A DNA stretch of 13,248 bases from JANXQG01 sp037147235. Its GTDB lineage: Bacteria > Planctomycetota > Planctomycetia > Pirellulales > Thermoguttaceae. Location of the stretch: contig JBAWVO010000178.1 in the NCBI GenBank assembly GCA_037147235.1, positions 1 through 13,248 on the forward strand, written 5' to 3'. Both the position numbers and the translations under genes were made by a program. Below the pieces are notes generated by a model, which did not search any database, had not been told where the DNA came from, and saw only the letters and a list, made by a program, of their open reading frames with translations. This document shows, in pieces, positions 5,938-13,248 of this stretch. Position 1 is the stretch's first letter. Each line of letters starts with the position of its first letter.

Positions 5938-8283
5938 CTACTTGCCCGATTGGAGGAACCGCAGGAGGCCGTGGAACTGTACGGCACCGCCCAATAGGTA
6001 AATCTGCTGAACGGGCGGAATCCCTTCCGTATTGGCGGCAGTATTCAACGCGAGTTGTAGTTCGCGCAGCAAGTCTTCCATGACCGGGCCTGCGGTTCGA
6101 TAGATGTGCGCCACGCTGGGAGCAGACAGGGGATCTCGCTTATAACGCTCGGCCTGGGTCATCGTGAGATTCAGTTCTTTGACCAAGGCCCGGGTCAAGA
6201 GTTGGCCACCGAACCCAAGGTTTCGCACCGACAACTCGTTTGGCGAGCAGAGGAGCAGACGGCTGCCCTCGTGCCCAAGATCGACCACGGCAATGGGTGT
6301 GGCCAGCGGATTACCCCATCTTTTAGTGTTGGCCGTTCCAGCTCCCGCAGGTGGATCTTTCTGGACCGATCCGTTCTTGATGGATGCGGCTTGGGGCACA
6401 GGCTCCGGCCCCTCGGCACCCAACTCGTAGGCAAACAGGTTGTACAGGGCGGTTTCTTCGCTCTGTACCCCATTGGGCTTCAACCCCAATTTTTCCAGAA
6501 CCGCCAATCGCCGCTCGACAAGCGAACGACGAGCCGCCGTGACAAGAACACTCCAGGATTTTTTGTGTCCTGTAAGATTCTTGGACCGATTGATCGTTTT
6601 TCCTTCGGGAATCGCCATCCCGTTCGTCGCTTTCGTTTGCTTCGTCGAGGGAACACCCTCTCCTGCTCCTTCAGGATCGAGGGTTGCGTAGTCCCATACC
6701 AGTTTGTCGATACTCACGGGGATGTGTCGTTGAACTTCATGCTGGACCATGGCTTCGAGCTTTTTCTTATCGCTCGGAGGAAGCTTGAACAAGCGAGTGA
6801 TAACGATCTTGCCCGGAAGTCCGACCACGACATAGTCCCCTTTGAGATCGTGCCTGGCCAGCAGAGTTGTGAGTGTCTCCCCTAACAATGCCTGTTCTTC
6901 CTCATCGTTGTTGGCCTGTCCGAGAGATTTCTGGTGTTCGATGCGCATCGCGACTTCCAGACGCGGTTTTCCGCCCTTTTCGCCCGGCACCAGTTTTACG
7001 GCCTTGAGACTGCTGGAACCGACGTCGATTCCCCAAGTGACGCGTGCTCTGCGACGACGGACGATGTTGGAGACGAAATCGACCACGCCGCCCGTCGCCT
7101 TGGGCCGCAGGTCCATTTCAAGGGCCGCCAGCCCCAACCCTTGCAGGGCCAGGCCGCAGGCCACGCCGTAACAGCCGCGCCCCTCCACGAGCGTCTGGCG
7201 GTCGCACTGTTCCGACAAGTCAATCCGTTGAAAATCGGCTTTCCATTCCAGGGGGATGCCTAAAGGTGATTCGGCCGGCAGGGCGGCCCACGACCGCAGA
7301 GCGATGCCGCCGTCCTTCTCGCTAATCTTGACTCGCTTCTGAAGCTCCTTGGTCAGTTTGGCGATTCCAGGATCGTCCGGCATGAGTTCGGCCGCACGGC
7401 GACCGGCGGCCACGAGCACCGGATCGATCACCGCGGCAGTTCGTAAGGTTGTGGCCAGCCACGCCCGGTCGCTCACTCGCTGGAGGAGTTCCGCGGTGTC
7501 GGCGGTCCAAAGCGGGCGCGGGATTTGTTCGGTGACCTTGAGGGCCTGCTCGTACTGGTGTTGGCCCAACATCTCTTCCGCGGCGCGGCAGTACTTCTTC
7601 TGCAACTGCGAGCCTACCGTCAAGGCATCGGCATGCCACGGTTGCAGTTCCAACAATCGCGATACGACCTTGAGCAGTCCGGCGTATTGTTTTTTGGCGA
7701 TGGCCTCGCGCAACGTACTGCCCAGAGTGGTCATCTCACCATGGCGGGCGAACGCCTGATCGAACAGAGCTGTGATTTCGACACCGCGAAGCGACACCGG
7801 GATATCCTGAATTACCTTGACCGCGCCGGCATAATCCTGCGCGGCCATGCGCTTGCGCCCCTCTTCGAGAGCGGGGCCGGTCTCTGCCATTGCGCGCCCG
7901 CGGAGCAGAGTGATTTGATGGATCTTCCGCTTCGCCTCGGCGGCATGTCGTAGCAGGCGGGTATGGGTCAATTTTGCAATCGGTACGAGCAAGGTTGCTG
8001 CCTCATCGAGGTGCCCCTCAACCTGCAACTGGTCGGCCTTAAGCAGATCCATTTTGAACTGCTCGGTCTGCTGCTGTACCATACCAGCCAGTTCGGCCCC
8101 GCAACCGCCGCAAAAGGATTCGTCGGCCATGGTCATTCCGCCACAATAAAAACATTGCTCCGCGAGGCTCGCACCGCAATGCGTGCAGAACTTTCGCCCC
8201 GAGGGGTTTTCTGTCCCGCAGGCGCAATGCACCACCGTCCGCGAATCTTGGCTGGTCGCGTTGTCTGTCTTGGTGGATTCCAT
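5938..8283 (-). CDS. zinc ribbon/TPR-like/PilM-like actin-fold protein, permuted
   Basis: A 781-residue cytoplasmic protein. Two zinc ribbons come first (C20, C22, C33, C36; C44, C47, C58, C61). A helical TPR-like region (about 70-320) repeats units such as QYEQALKVTEQIP. The PilM-like ATPase fold starts at W417 (GIDVGSSSLKAVKL, first phosphate motif) and includes VVDLGHEGSRLLL (about 667-678) and LLGGA near 763-767. Two low-complexity inserts (about 536-575 and 620-660) interrupt the fold. PilM normally continues after the GG motif with a strand and a final helix ending A-CGLALR. Here the protein stops at FLQSGK, and that missing segment lies upstream at about 340-397 (LGIPLEWKADF to ACGLALQGLGL). 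PilM is the cytoplasmic actin-like platform of type IV pili and binds PilN. The gene starts 25 bp after the membrane-protein stop, so the two are probably cotranscribed. The ATG at 8283 has no clear Shine-Dalgarno; an upstream ATG at 8364 would overlap the previous gene. Confidence 0.85.
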   Translation of the reverse strand: MESTKTDNATSQDSRTVVHCACGTENPSGRKFCTHCGASLAEQCFYCGGMTMADESFCGGCGAELAGMVQQQTEQFKMDLLKADQLQVEGHLDEAATLLVPIAKLTHTRLLRHAAEAKRKIHQITLLRGRAMAETGPALEEGRKRMAAQDYAGAVKVIQDIPVSLRGVEITALFDQAFARHGEMTTLGSTLREAIAKKQYAGLLKVVSRLLELQPWHADALTVGSQLQKKYCRAAEEMLGQHQYEQALKVTEQIPRPLWTADTAELLQRVSDRAWLATTLRTAAVIDPVLVAAGRRAAELMPDDPGIAKLTKELQKRVKISEKDGGIALRSWAALPAESPLGIPLEWKADFQRIDLSEQCDRQTLVEGRGCYGVACGLALQGLGLAALEMDLRPKATGGVVDFVSNIVRRRRARVTWGIDVGSSSLKAVKLVPGEKGGKPRLEVAMRIEHQKSLGQANNDEEEQALLGETLTTLLARHDLKGDYVVVGLPGKIVITRLFKLPPSDKKKLEAMVQHEVQRHIPVSIDKLVWDYATLDPEGAGEGVPSTKQTKATNGMAIPEGKTINRSKNLTGHKKSWSVLVTAARRSLVERRLAVLEKLGLKPNGVQSEETALYNLFAYELGAEGPEPVPQAASIKNGSVQKDPPAGAGTANTKRWGNPLATPIAVVDLGHEGSRLLLCSPNELSVRNLGFGGQLLTRALVKELNLTMTQAERYKRDPLSAPSVAHIYRTAGPVMEDLLRELQLALNTAANTEGIPPVQQIYLLGGAVQFHGLLRFLQSGK

Positions 8284-8308
8284 CGGGTATTCGTGGGAGA
8301 TTGGCAGG

Positions 8309-10393
8309 TTAGGACCCTGGTGGGTGCTCAGTTGGTTCCGCAGGATCCGGGACAACTTGGGCATTTTGTGATTGGGATGGATCTGGAACGGTTTCCACGG
8401 AAAGCATCTCGATAACCAGGTATTGTTCTTGATTGGCGGGGACGGGTGCATTCGGCACGGCCTTGCGAATGACCACGTCCAAGGAAACCTTGCGAGCGGA
8501 CTCCGGATCGGTCTGATAGCCATCGAACCATACACCAAAAGGTACGGTCCGTTGCTCACAGTTCTTGAGTTGCCGCTTGTACAGGGCGACAACCAACGAA
8601 GCCGTTGACTTTTTCTCGGCTCGCACGTAGCGAATCCGTAACGGCTCCGCCGGAAGATTGGCGGTGGCCTCGGCCGACCCAGGCAGATCCACAACAATCG
8701 CAGCCACAATTTCCGCTTGGCGATCAAAACTCACGGGCGTATCCGCCGCCTCGTCGGCGAGGTGGCTGCGGTCGATATTACGCGCCAGTGCGGCCGCATG
8801 GAGTCGCTCGATCGTGGCCCGGATCATGATGCCGCTCGTTTGCAACCATGCCAGGGCGATTTGGTCTTGCTTCTCTCGCACGTCGCGGTGTTGGGGTGCC
8901 GTGCGGAGCGGTGCGCCCTTGCCCGACCTGCCGCCCTTGCCGGACGTGGAATTCGATAGGTTGGTGGTATTTCTGCGGTTTGGGAGCGATTTCAACACGA
9001 AGAGCAATCCAGGATCAGGCAAAAAACTCTGGGGCCACGCAGTTCCCCAAAGCGAGGCAGGACTCTCGTACCAATGACGCTCCAGGGTGCGCTGCAATGC
9101 GTCGCGTGTGGCCGGCAGGGGAATCGTTGCGGCCAACATCACCAATCCGCGCGAATCGCTCAGCAGATGAATCTGTGCCAGACGCTGGTTGAGTGCCTCG
9201 CAGAACGGTTGGGTCCAAAGCACGCGAGCCACCCGTGCCGGATCGACGTCTGACGGATGGAGTGAATTGGCAGCCTGAGGAATGCCCGCCAGTTTGGCCA
9301 ATGCCGCCCCACTGGTTTGCGCGAAGTGTTGCTCAAACTTCTCCAGCACCTCCGGTTCCAATTCGGTGCCCACAAACAGTAGGGATTGAGCAACTAGGTT
9401 TTCTGGCCGCGGCTCCTTCAGGCAGTCGATCAGCCTTGCCCGGTCGGCCGCCGGCAAGTTGGGCTGGAGGATTCGCTTTACCAGGCGGATTCGGAGATTC
9501 TCCGAGGCCGTCGCCTGAATTACAGCTCCGGCCGCCTTCTGCAATTCGGTCGCCGACATGGCCGACGACGCCCCGCTGACTGGGACGGAAGGAAAATCAT
9601 CGTCTCCTCCAGTCGCCAAGTTGACCGAAGTCGCCAAGCTGACCGAATTGGAACGCGAGCTTTTCTCAACAGCCGTTGCCAGAAGTAAATCTTCGTCGGC
9701 GGGTTCCGCCCTGCCAGCCAATGCCCGAAGCGTAGCTGTCACGACCCCGCGGTCGTTCGGCACCTGGATAGAACCGCCGAGCAGACCGGCGAGACTTTCT
9801 CGGGCGGTGGTTGAGCCGTTGGCCACAAGCGCGTCGGCGATCGCCGTGGTCGAGTCGCGGCTGCCGGGCACCAAACCGGGTCTGGCATTGCCGCCCGGTG
9901 CTGTCTGAAGCAGGCCGACCAGCAGTCGCGCCGCGGGGTCGCTCCCTTTGAATCGACCGGCCAGTTGATCGATCGCCTCGGTCAGTCGCGGATCACCTTC
10001 TCGGCGGGCTGCGAGATAATCTTCCTTTTTCCAGTCTGCAAGTTTCTCGGGCCGCGCCGGTTTGGGAGGTGGGACCGCGATCTTGATCACGGATTCGGCG
10101 GGCTTGGCGGCCACTACTAAGGGCAGTGGAGCATCCTGTTTGGCTTGGACCGCTTTCTGGGCCGCCGGTTTGGGCCGTCCACAATCCGGGTCCACGTTGT
10201 CATCTTGCTGCGATTGGGCCGCCAAGGCGTTCCCCAAGGCATCCCCTGAGCCGAACAACATGCCGCAGAGGTACATCACGAGCACGAATGACAAGGCCAA
10301 GAGTGATCCGGTTGCCAGCAACCACCATGCGCCAAAACGGTCGTACAGTTGATACGATCGGTCAACGATCCAGTTGAGAATATTCCCGAACAT
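8309..10393 (-). CDS. single-pass membrane protein of unknown function
   Basis: I do not recognise the family. The 694 residues begin with a short segment and a strong hydrophobic helix at about 21-48 (WWLLATGSLLALSFVLVMYL), with no cleavage site that I can see, so the protein is probably anchored by its N-terminus. A low-complexity Ala/Pro/Lys linker follows (about 55-120). The middle (about 120-500) is rich in short amphipathic helices, with stretches that look HEAT-like. A Gly/Ser/Lys-rich loop lies near 490-510. The last 180 residues look alpha/beta (VAAIVVDLPG, LRIRYVRAEKK, SLDVVIRKAV, YLVIEML). The tail is Pro/Glu-rich. It sits between a pseudopilin-like gene and the PilM-like gene, so it could act as the membrane partner of the latter, a role PilN/PilO-type proteins play elsewhere. 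This is inference from position only. Confidence 0.75.
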   Translation of the reverse strand: MFGNILNWIVDRSYQLYDRFGAWWLLATGSLLALSFVLVMYLCGMLFGSGDALGNALAAQSQQDDNVDPDCGRPKPAAQKAVQAKQDAPLPLVVAAKPAESVIKIAVPPPKPARPEKLADWKKEDYLAARREGDPRLTEAIDQLAGRFKGSDPAARLLVGLLQTAPGGNARPGLVPGSRDSTTAIADALVANGSTTARESLAGLLGGSIQVPNDRGVVTATLRALAGRAEPADEDLLLATAVEKSSRSNSVSLATSVNLATGGDDDFPSVPVSGASSAMSATELQKAAGAVIQATASENLRIRLVKRILQPNLPAADRARLIDCLKEPRPENLVAQSLLFVGTELEPEVLEKFEQHFAQTSGAALAKLAGIPQAANSLHPSDVDPARVARVLWTQPFCEALNQRLAQIHLLSDSRGLVMLAATIPLPATRDALQRTLERHWYESPASLWGTAWPQSFLPDPGLLFVLKSLPNRRNTTNLSNSTSGKGGRSGKGAPLRTAPQHRDVREKQDQIALAWLQTSGIMIRATIERLHAAALARNIDRSHLADEAADTPVSFDRQAEIVAAIVVDLPGSAEATANLPAEPLRIRYVRAEKKSTASLVVALYKRQLKNCEQRTVPFGVWFDGYQTDPESARKVSLDVVIRKAVPNAPVPANQEQYLVIEMLSVETVPDPSQSQNAQVVPDPAEPTEHPPGS

Positions 10394-10414
10394 TTAATCA
10401 TTCCTGGGTGTTTC

Positions 10415-10429
10415 TGCCCCGGAGGGGCA
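10415..10429. repeat. short GC palindrome before the membrane-protein gene
   Basis: TGCCCC-GGA-GGGGCA forms a 6-bp stem with a 3-base loop, about 22 bases upstream of the membrane-protein start on the minus strand. It may be a small repeat unit or part of the leader structure. Confidence 0.4.
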
Positions 10430-10452
10430 TTTGACAATAGTAAACGGCACCG

Positions 10453-10480
10453 GCCGGCACCGGGAAAACCCGGTGCCGGC
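10453..10480 (-). promoter_or_regulatory. strong 12-bp stem-loop after the pseudopilin gene
   Basis: GCCGGCACCGGG (10453-10464) pairs perfectly with its complement (10469-10480) around AAAA; on the minus strand the loop reads TTTT. It lies 48 bases after the stop of the second DUF1559 gene. No T-run follows on either strand, so it is not a standard terminator. A strong 3' hairpin here could protect the pseudopilin mRNA or dampen read-through into the membrane-protein gene. Confidence 0.55.
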
Positions 10481-10528
10481 TTGGCCGATTTCACAAAAGT
10501 TCTGTTGCTGATTTCCAGCATTAGGAAT

Positions 10529-11731
10529 TTACTTGAACATCGCAGTCTCTTCGTCGCTGCGAATCGCCTTGCCTTCGGCGCGGGTGACCAAATAACGCAG
10601 CGTCACCGGAGCGATCCCGTCGGCGATGAAGTGAACGCTGCCGTCCACGAAGACGGAATTGCATCCGCCACCGTGGAAAGAGAACGGCTCATCGTTCAAG
10701 CCGATGTTATTGTTTGTCCATGACGGCACGACGCCCACAACTGGGGCCCCACCGGGACCACCGATCGGGTATGCGTTTTGGTTGACCACTTTGCCAGTGT
10801 ATGCAGTGGCGGTGCCCGACCCATCCTTGGTAGGACCAGAAACGCCGCTGCCGCCGCCATCGGCATCTGCCCAACGCCACACGCAGTCCTTTGTATTGGT
10901 CGCGTCTTCAGTACAAATGGGGGTGCCCAAATATGTACGGCTAGAAGTGGTGCCCGCGTAGGGCGCGCTCATCGCCGCAGCGGCACTCGGCGCGATACGG
11001 CCCGCGTCTTCAATCACAGCAATGGTGTTGCTTGTGCCGTCAAGAATCGCGGAAATTGGCACGGAAACACAAGAAGGGCCAGCGTCTGAAGCCGCGGATC
11101 CAATCTTACCATCGATAACCGTCAGAGCACCGTCAGCCCGGGAGTGTGCCGCGTCACGGTTCCCGGCCAACACTGTGTTCGGTGTGCCATCGGGCATGGT
11201 TCCATCGCTGATGTCCGTGTAGACCGTGGCGAAGTAGTCCAGACCACCCCAGGCCGATCCGAGCTTATTGCCCCAGGTGGTATCGGCCAGCAATGCCGGA
11301 TCTTTAAGGCCAGCCGTATCTTTGTACGACTGGAAGGGATTCGACGGGCAAATGTAAGTTTGAATCCAGTTGGAAGACGCCGAAACATTCTGAAACGAGT
11401 CGCGGTATCCTTTCGACAGATCCATCTGGTCGTACACTTCACTCTTTTCGACGAACGGCAAGAGGTAGGTGAACAGGGAGTGCCTCGAGAATACGGTCGT
11501 GCCTGACCCCCCGGAAGTGAAGACCGTGCCTTCGCCACCGGTGGGCAGGGCCTTATGGATCGACTCGAAGTTCAAGATTGCCAAACCGATTTGCTTCATG
11601 TTGTTGGTGCAAGTCGTGCGGCGGCCCGCCTCGCGTGCTTTCTGCACGGCAGGTAACAGCAGGGCGGCCAAAGTGCCAATGATGGCAATGACGACCAAAA
11701 GTTCAACCAGGGTAAAACCACGTTTTTTCAT
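10529..11731 (-). CDS. DUF1559 pseudopilin-like protein
   Basis: The 400 residues begin MKKRG and then FTLVELLVVIAIIG, a class III (prepilin) signal. Cleavage is expected between G5 and F6, with the conserved Glu at +5 (E10) and a hydrophobic helix to about residue 28. VQKAREAGRRTTCTNNMKQI follows, as is typical for DUF1559. Near the C-terminus H353 and D363-G364 form the H-x9-DG motif (FHGG to VFVDGSVHF). Such proteins are very numerous in planctomycetes, and their exact function is poorly known; they are presumed to be processed by a prepilin peptidase and to form pseudopilus-like structures at the cell envelope. GGAG 5 bases upstream supports the ATG. The gene is second in the minus-strand block, 172 bp after the other DUF1559 gene and 135 bp before the membrane-protein gene. 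Confidence 0.93.
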   Translation of the reverse strand: MKKRGFTLVELLVVIAIIGTLAALLLPAVQKAREAGRRTTCTNNMKQIGLAILNFESIHKALPTGGEGTVFTSGGSGTTVFSRHSLFTYLLPFVEKSEVYDQMDLSKGYRDSFQNVSASSNWIQTYICPSNPFQSYKDTAGLKDPALLADTTWGNKLGSAWGGLDYFATVYTDISDGTMPDGTPNTVLAGNRDAAHSRADGALTVIDGKIGSAASDAGPSCVSVPISAILDGTSNTIAVIEDAGRIAPSAAAAMSAPYAGTTSSRTYLGTPICTEDATNTKDCVWRWADADGGGSGVSGPTKDGSGTATAYTGKVVNQNAYPIGGPGGAPVVGVVPSWTNNNIGLNDEPFSFHGGGCNSVFVDGSVHFIADGIAPVTLRYLVTRAEGKAIRSDEETAMFK

Positions 11732-11819
11732 AATTTCTCCAATGTGTTTCTAAAAATTGAGATTCTCAGTAAAGATTCTGTCAGAACACTTCTTTTTTCC
11801 CATTCACTAATGGAATGAG

Positions 11820-11834
11820 ACTGGCTGTGCCAGT
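11820..11834. repeat. small palindrome in the pseudopilin gap
   Basis: ACTGGC-TGT-GCCAGT forms a 6-bp stem. It lies next to the tandem repeats between the two DUF1559 genes. No T-run follows, so terminator function is doubtful. Confidence 0.35.
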
Positions 11835-11847
11835 GTTTCAATCTGTT

Positions 11848-11892
11848 CATCCCTCTTTCTGTTTGATGTCCATCCTTCTTTCTGTTTGATGT
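11848..11892. repeat. tandem pair of 22-bp repeats between pseudopilin genes
   Basis: Two 22-base copies (11848-11869 and 11871-11892) differ at one position and share the core TCTTTCTGTTTGATGT. One base separates them, giving a 23-bp period. They lie just after the stop of the first DUF1559 gene, in the 172-bp gap before the second. The purpose is unknown; a recent local duplication or a protein-binding site are possible. Confidence 0.75.
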
Positions 11893-11903
11893 GAATAAAT
11901 GGG

Positions 11904-13046
11904 TTACGGCCGCAGAGACCAACTACTGTAGACTTCTTCGGGCGGAAGTTCGGGCGTGCTGTCAGCAAAGCCGTTGGTTGTAGTCGCCAAGAAGCCGTTA
12001 TTCATTAGATGGTCGTTATTGGTGTCGAAGTAGCTCTGTACGCTACCGTCGGACATTAGGATATTGCAGGTTCCCTTGTGAACGGGAGCAAAGCCGCGAT
12101 AGTCTTGCTTCGTCGTGTTGTTCCAGGCCGCCCACCAACCGGACACCCCTTCTCGCGGAGTGCGGGCAGAAAATCGTCTTAGCGGTTTCATGGTTGGGTT
12201 GACGACCGGTCCTGGTGTGAACGACATGACCATGGGTGACCCGGCCTGATTGGACCCCATCCCCGCGGGCAGGGAACCACTCGATGCCCCGCAGGCCAAA
12301 AGGGGCAGGAAGCTAGCAGATACGGTGCCCAAGCTTGCGCTGGTTACACTCAAAGGCCCCGAGGTCGATTGTCGCGAGGCGAGCGACGCGGGGACACCGG
12401 CGACGGTACTTTGCAGATTACCATTGCCGTCCAGTAACACGCCGGATCGTACCAGCCACCAACTGGCGGTGTAGTTCGTATTGTAGAACTTGTTGAAAAT
12501 CTGGCTCTGCACCAACTGCACCCGCTGGTCACTCCCGCTCCCCAGCGATTGTTCCATGATCAGACGACAAGGATTGGTGATGGGGCTGCCGTCGGGTGCC
12601 ATCCTGGCGGGAGTGCCAAGCATCGCCGTCTGGTTGAAGGCGGGTACGGATGAGGCATCCAAACTAAGAAGATCCGCGTAGGCCGCGCTGATCTGGGATG
12701 GGTTGGAATTGCAAAGCATCTTCCCTACAGGGATGCCGTCGTTCACCATGTCGGCGACCCATCCGACCTCGGTCACCGCTCCATCATGCTGCCAGTCAAA
12801 CGCACCGGAGCAGTAAGTTCCCGATTTGTTGCTATGGGCAGTCATTCCCACGCCGAATTGCCGGAGGTTATTCTTGCACGCTACCTGGCGACCTGCTTCA
12901 CGCGCCGAGTTGATAGCTGGAAGCAACATGGCAACGAGAACGCCGATAATGCTGATGACCACCAGCAATTCAACGAGGGAAAATGCGCCGCGTTGGGGCG
13001 AATTTGACCCAGGAATCGTCTTTTTTCCCTCTTGTAACTTTTGCAT
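11904..13046 (-). CDS. DUF1559 pseudopilin-like protein, variant subfamily
   Basis: Starting from the ATG at 13046 the protein has 380 residues. A basic leader of about 21 residues ends QRGA, then FSLVELLVVISIIGVLVAML gives the prepilin-type helix. The residue before F22 is Ala rather than Gly; E26 is at +5. INSAREAGRQVACKNNLRQF is the usual DUF1559 continuation. A block with YCSGAFDWQHDGAV and VGWVADMVNDG marks a subfamily I recall from other planctomycetes. H323 and D333-G334 form the H-x9-DG motif. AGGA 5 bases before this ATG makes it better than the in-frame ATG at 13106, which has no ribosome binding site and would add 20 polar residues. It is the first gene of the minus-strand block, so its upstream region should carry the block's promoter. 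Confidence 0.88.
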   Translation of the reverse strand: MQKLQEGKKTIPGSNSPQRGAFSLVELLVVISIIGVLVAMLLPAINSAREAGRQVACKNNLRQFGVGMTAHSNKSGTYCSGAFDWQHDGAVTEVGWVADMVNDGIPVGKMLCNSNPSQISAAYADLLSLDASSVPAFNQTAMLGTPARMAPDGSPITNPCRLIMEQSLGSGSDQRVQLVQSQIFNKFYNTNYTASWWLVRSGVLLDGNGNLQSTVAGVPASLASRQSTSGPLSVTSASLGTVSASFLPLLACGASSGSLPAGMGSNQAGSPMVMSFTPGPVVNPTMKPLRRFSARTPREGVSGWWAAWNNTTKQDYRGFAPVHKGTCNILMSDGSVQSYFDTNNDHLMNNGFLATTTNGFADSTPELPPEEVYSSWSLRP

Positions 13047-13248
13047 TTGTTTCCTGCTTTCAGAATCTCGCTTTGGGACTGCCGTGTCCGAATCACCGGT
13101 CCCCATTGGGTTGGAACGGAATCAATTATCGGGGATGCGTGTGAGGAGATTATGAGTGGGGGAATAACTTTCGGTTAGGATTTCTGTTTATTTTCGATTT
13201 GGTTGCGGCCGAAGGGGGCGGGGAGCGGGGAGCGGGGAGCGGGAGGCC
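13047..13248. other. upstream region of the pseudopilin block
   Basis: No gene is seen. On the minus strand I find no convincing -35/-10 pair; GATAAT near 13120-13125 is the best -10-like box, without a matching -35. The far end holds the G-rich tandem repeat. Confidence 0.4.
13214..13243 (+). repeat. G-rich heptamer tandem repeat with G-quadruplex pattern
   Basis: CGGGGAG is repeated three times from 13219, followed by a variant copy. The plus strand has five G-runs (13214-13218, 13220-13223, 13227-13230, 13234-13237, 13241-13243) separated by loops of 1, 3, 3 and 3 bases. This fits the canonical intramolecular G-quadruplex pattern. It lies about 170-200 bp upstream of the first pseudopilin gene, on the strand opposite to its coding strand. 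Confidence 0.7.

Noticed and set aside
8284..8727. N-terminal extension of the PilM-like frame upstream of 8283
   Set aside because: It overlaps over 400 bases of the preceding gene in another frame, has Arg/Pro/Trp-rich shadow composition and no motif. The zinc ribbon begins right after the chosen start.
11796..11816. Hairpin beside a T-run as an intrinsic terminator between the pseudopilin genes
   Set aside because: The stem is only about five A/T-rich pairs, and the T-run precedes it on the plus strand, so it reads as an A-run in the direction of transcription.

Overview
The window looks like chromosomal DNA from a member of the Planctomycetota. The strongest sign is a pair of DUF1559-type pseudopilin-like proteins (class III signal of the FTLVELLVV type, C-terminal H-x9-DG motif), a family greatly expanded in that phylum. 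A planctomycete-style integrase N-terminus and a PilM-like protein fused to zinc ribbons and TPR-like helices agree with this. Genes are GC-rich and spacers are more AT-rich. No genus can be assigned from the sequence alone.

Layout. 1-375: no convincing gene; a repeat-like left edge, a GC stem-loop and an AT-rich leader. 376-2010 (+): long-form D-3-phosphoglycerate dehydrogenase (serA). 2019-2134: a large imperfect inverted repeat between convergent genes. 2144-3295 (-): response regulator with an HD-GYP output domain. 3296-3631: spacer with a possible 34-aa reading frame and a TATAAT box. 3632-3820 (+): single-cluster ferredoxin. 3854-4042 (-): remnant of an integrase N-terminus. 4165-4237 (+): tRNA-Lys(UUU). 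4238-4664: spacer with possible gene debris, ending in a hairpin that presents the Shine-Dalgarno sequence of the next gene. 4665-5648 (+): CHAD-domain protein. 5649-5937: spacer with two 34-bp repeats and a palindrome.

5938-13046 (-) is one four-gene block, read right to left: two DUF1559 pseudopilin-like proteins, a 694-aa single-pass membrane protein of unknown function, and a 781-aa zinc ribbon/TPR/PilM-like protein. The spacing (25 bp between the last two genes) and shared strand suggest co-transcription of at least the last two, and a joint role in a type IV pilus or type II secretion-like machine. Pseudopilins would be processed and assembled at the membrane. The single-pass protein could be the bridge to the cytoplasmic actin-like PilM protein.

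The most striking observation is the domain order of the PilM-like protein. The segment that normally ends PilM (strand after the GGG motif, then the ACGLALR helix) lies before the start of the ATPase fold, at about residues 340-397. The protein stops just where that segment should follow. This looks like a natural circular permutation of PilM, or a fusion and truncation that gives the same order.
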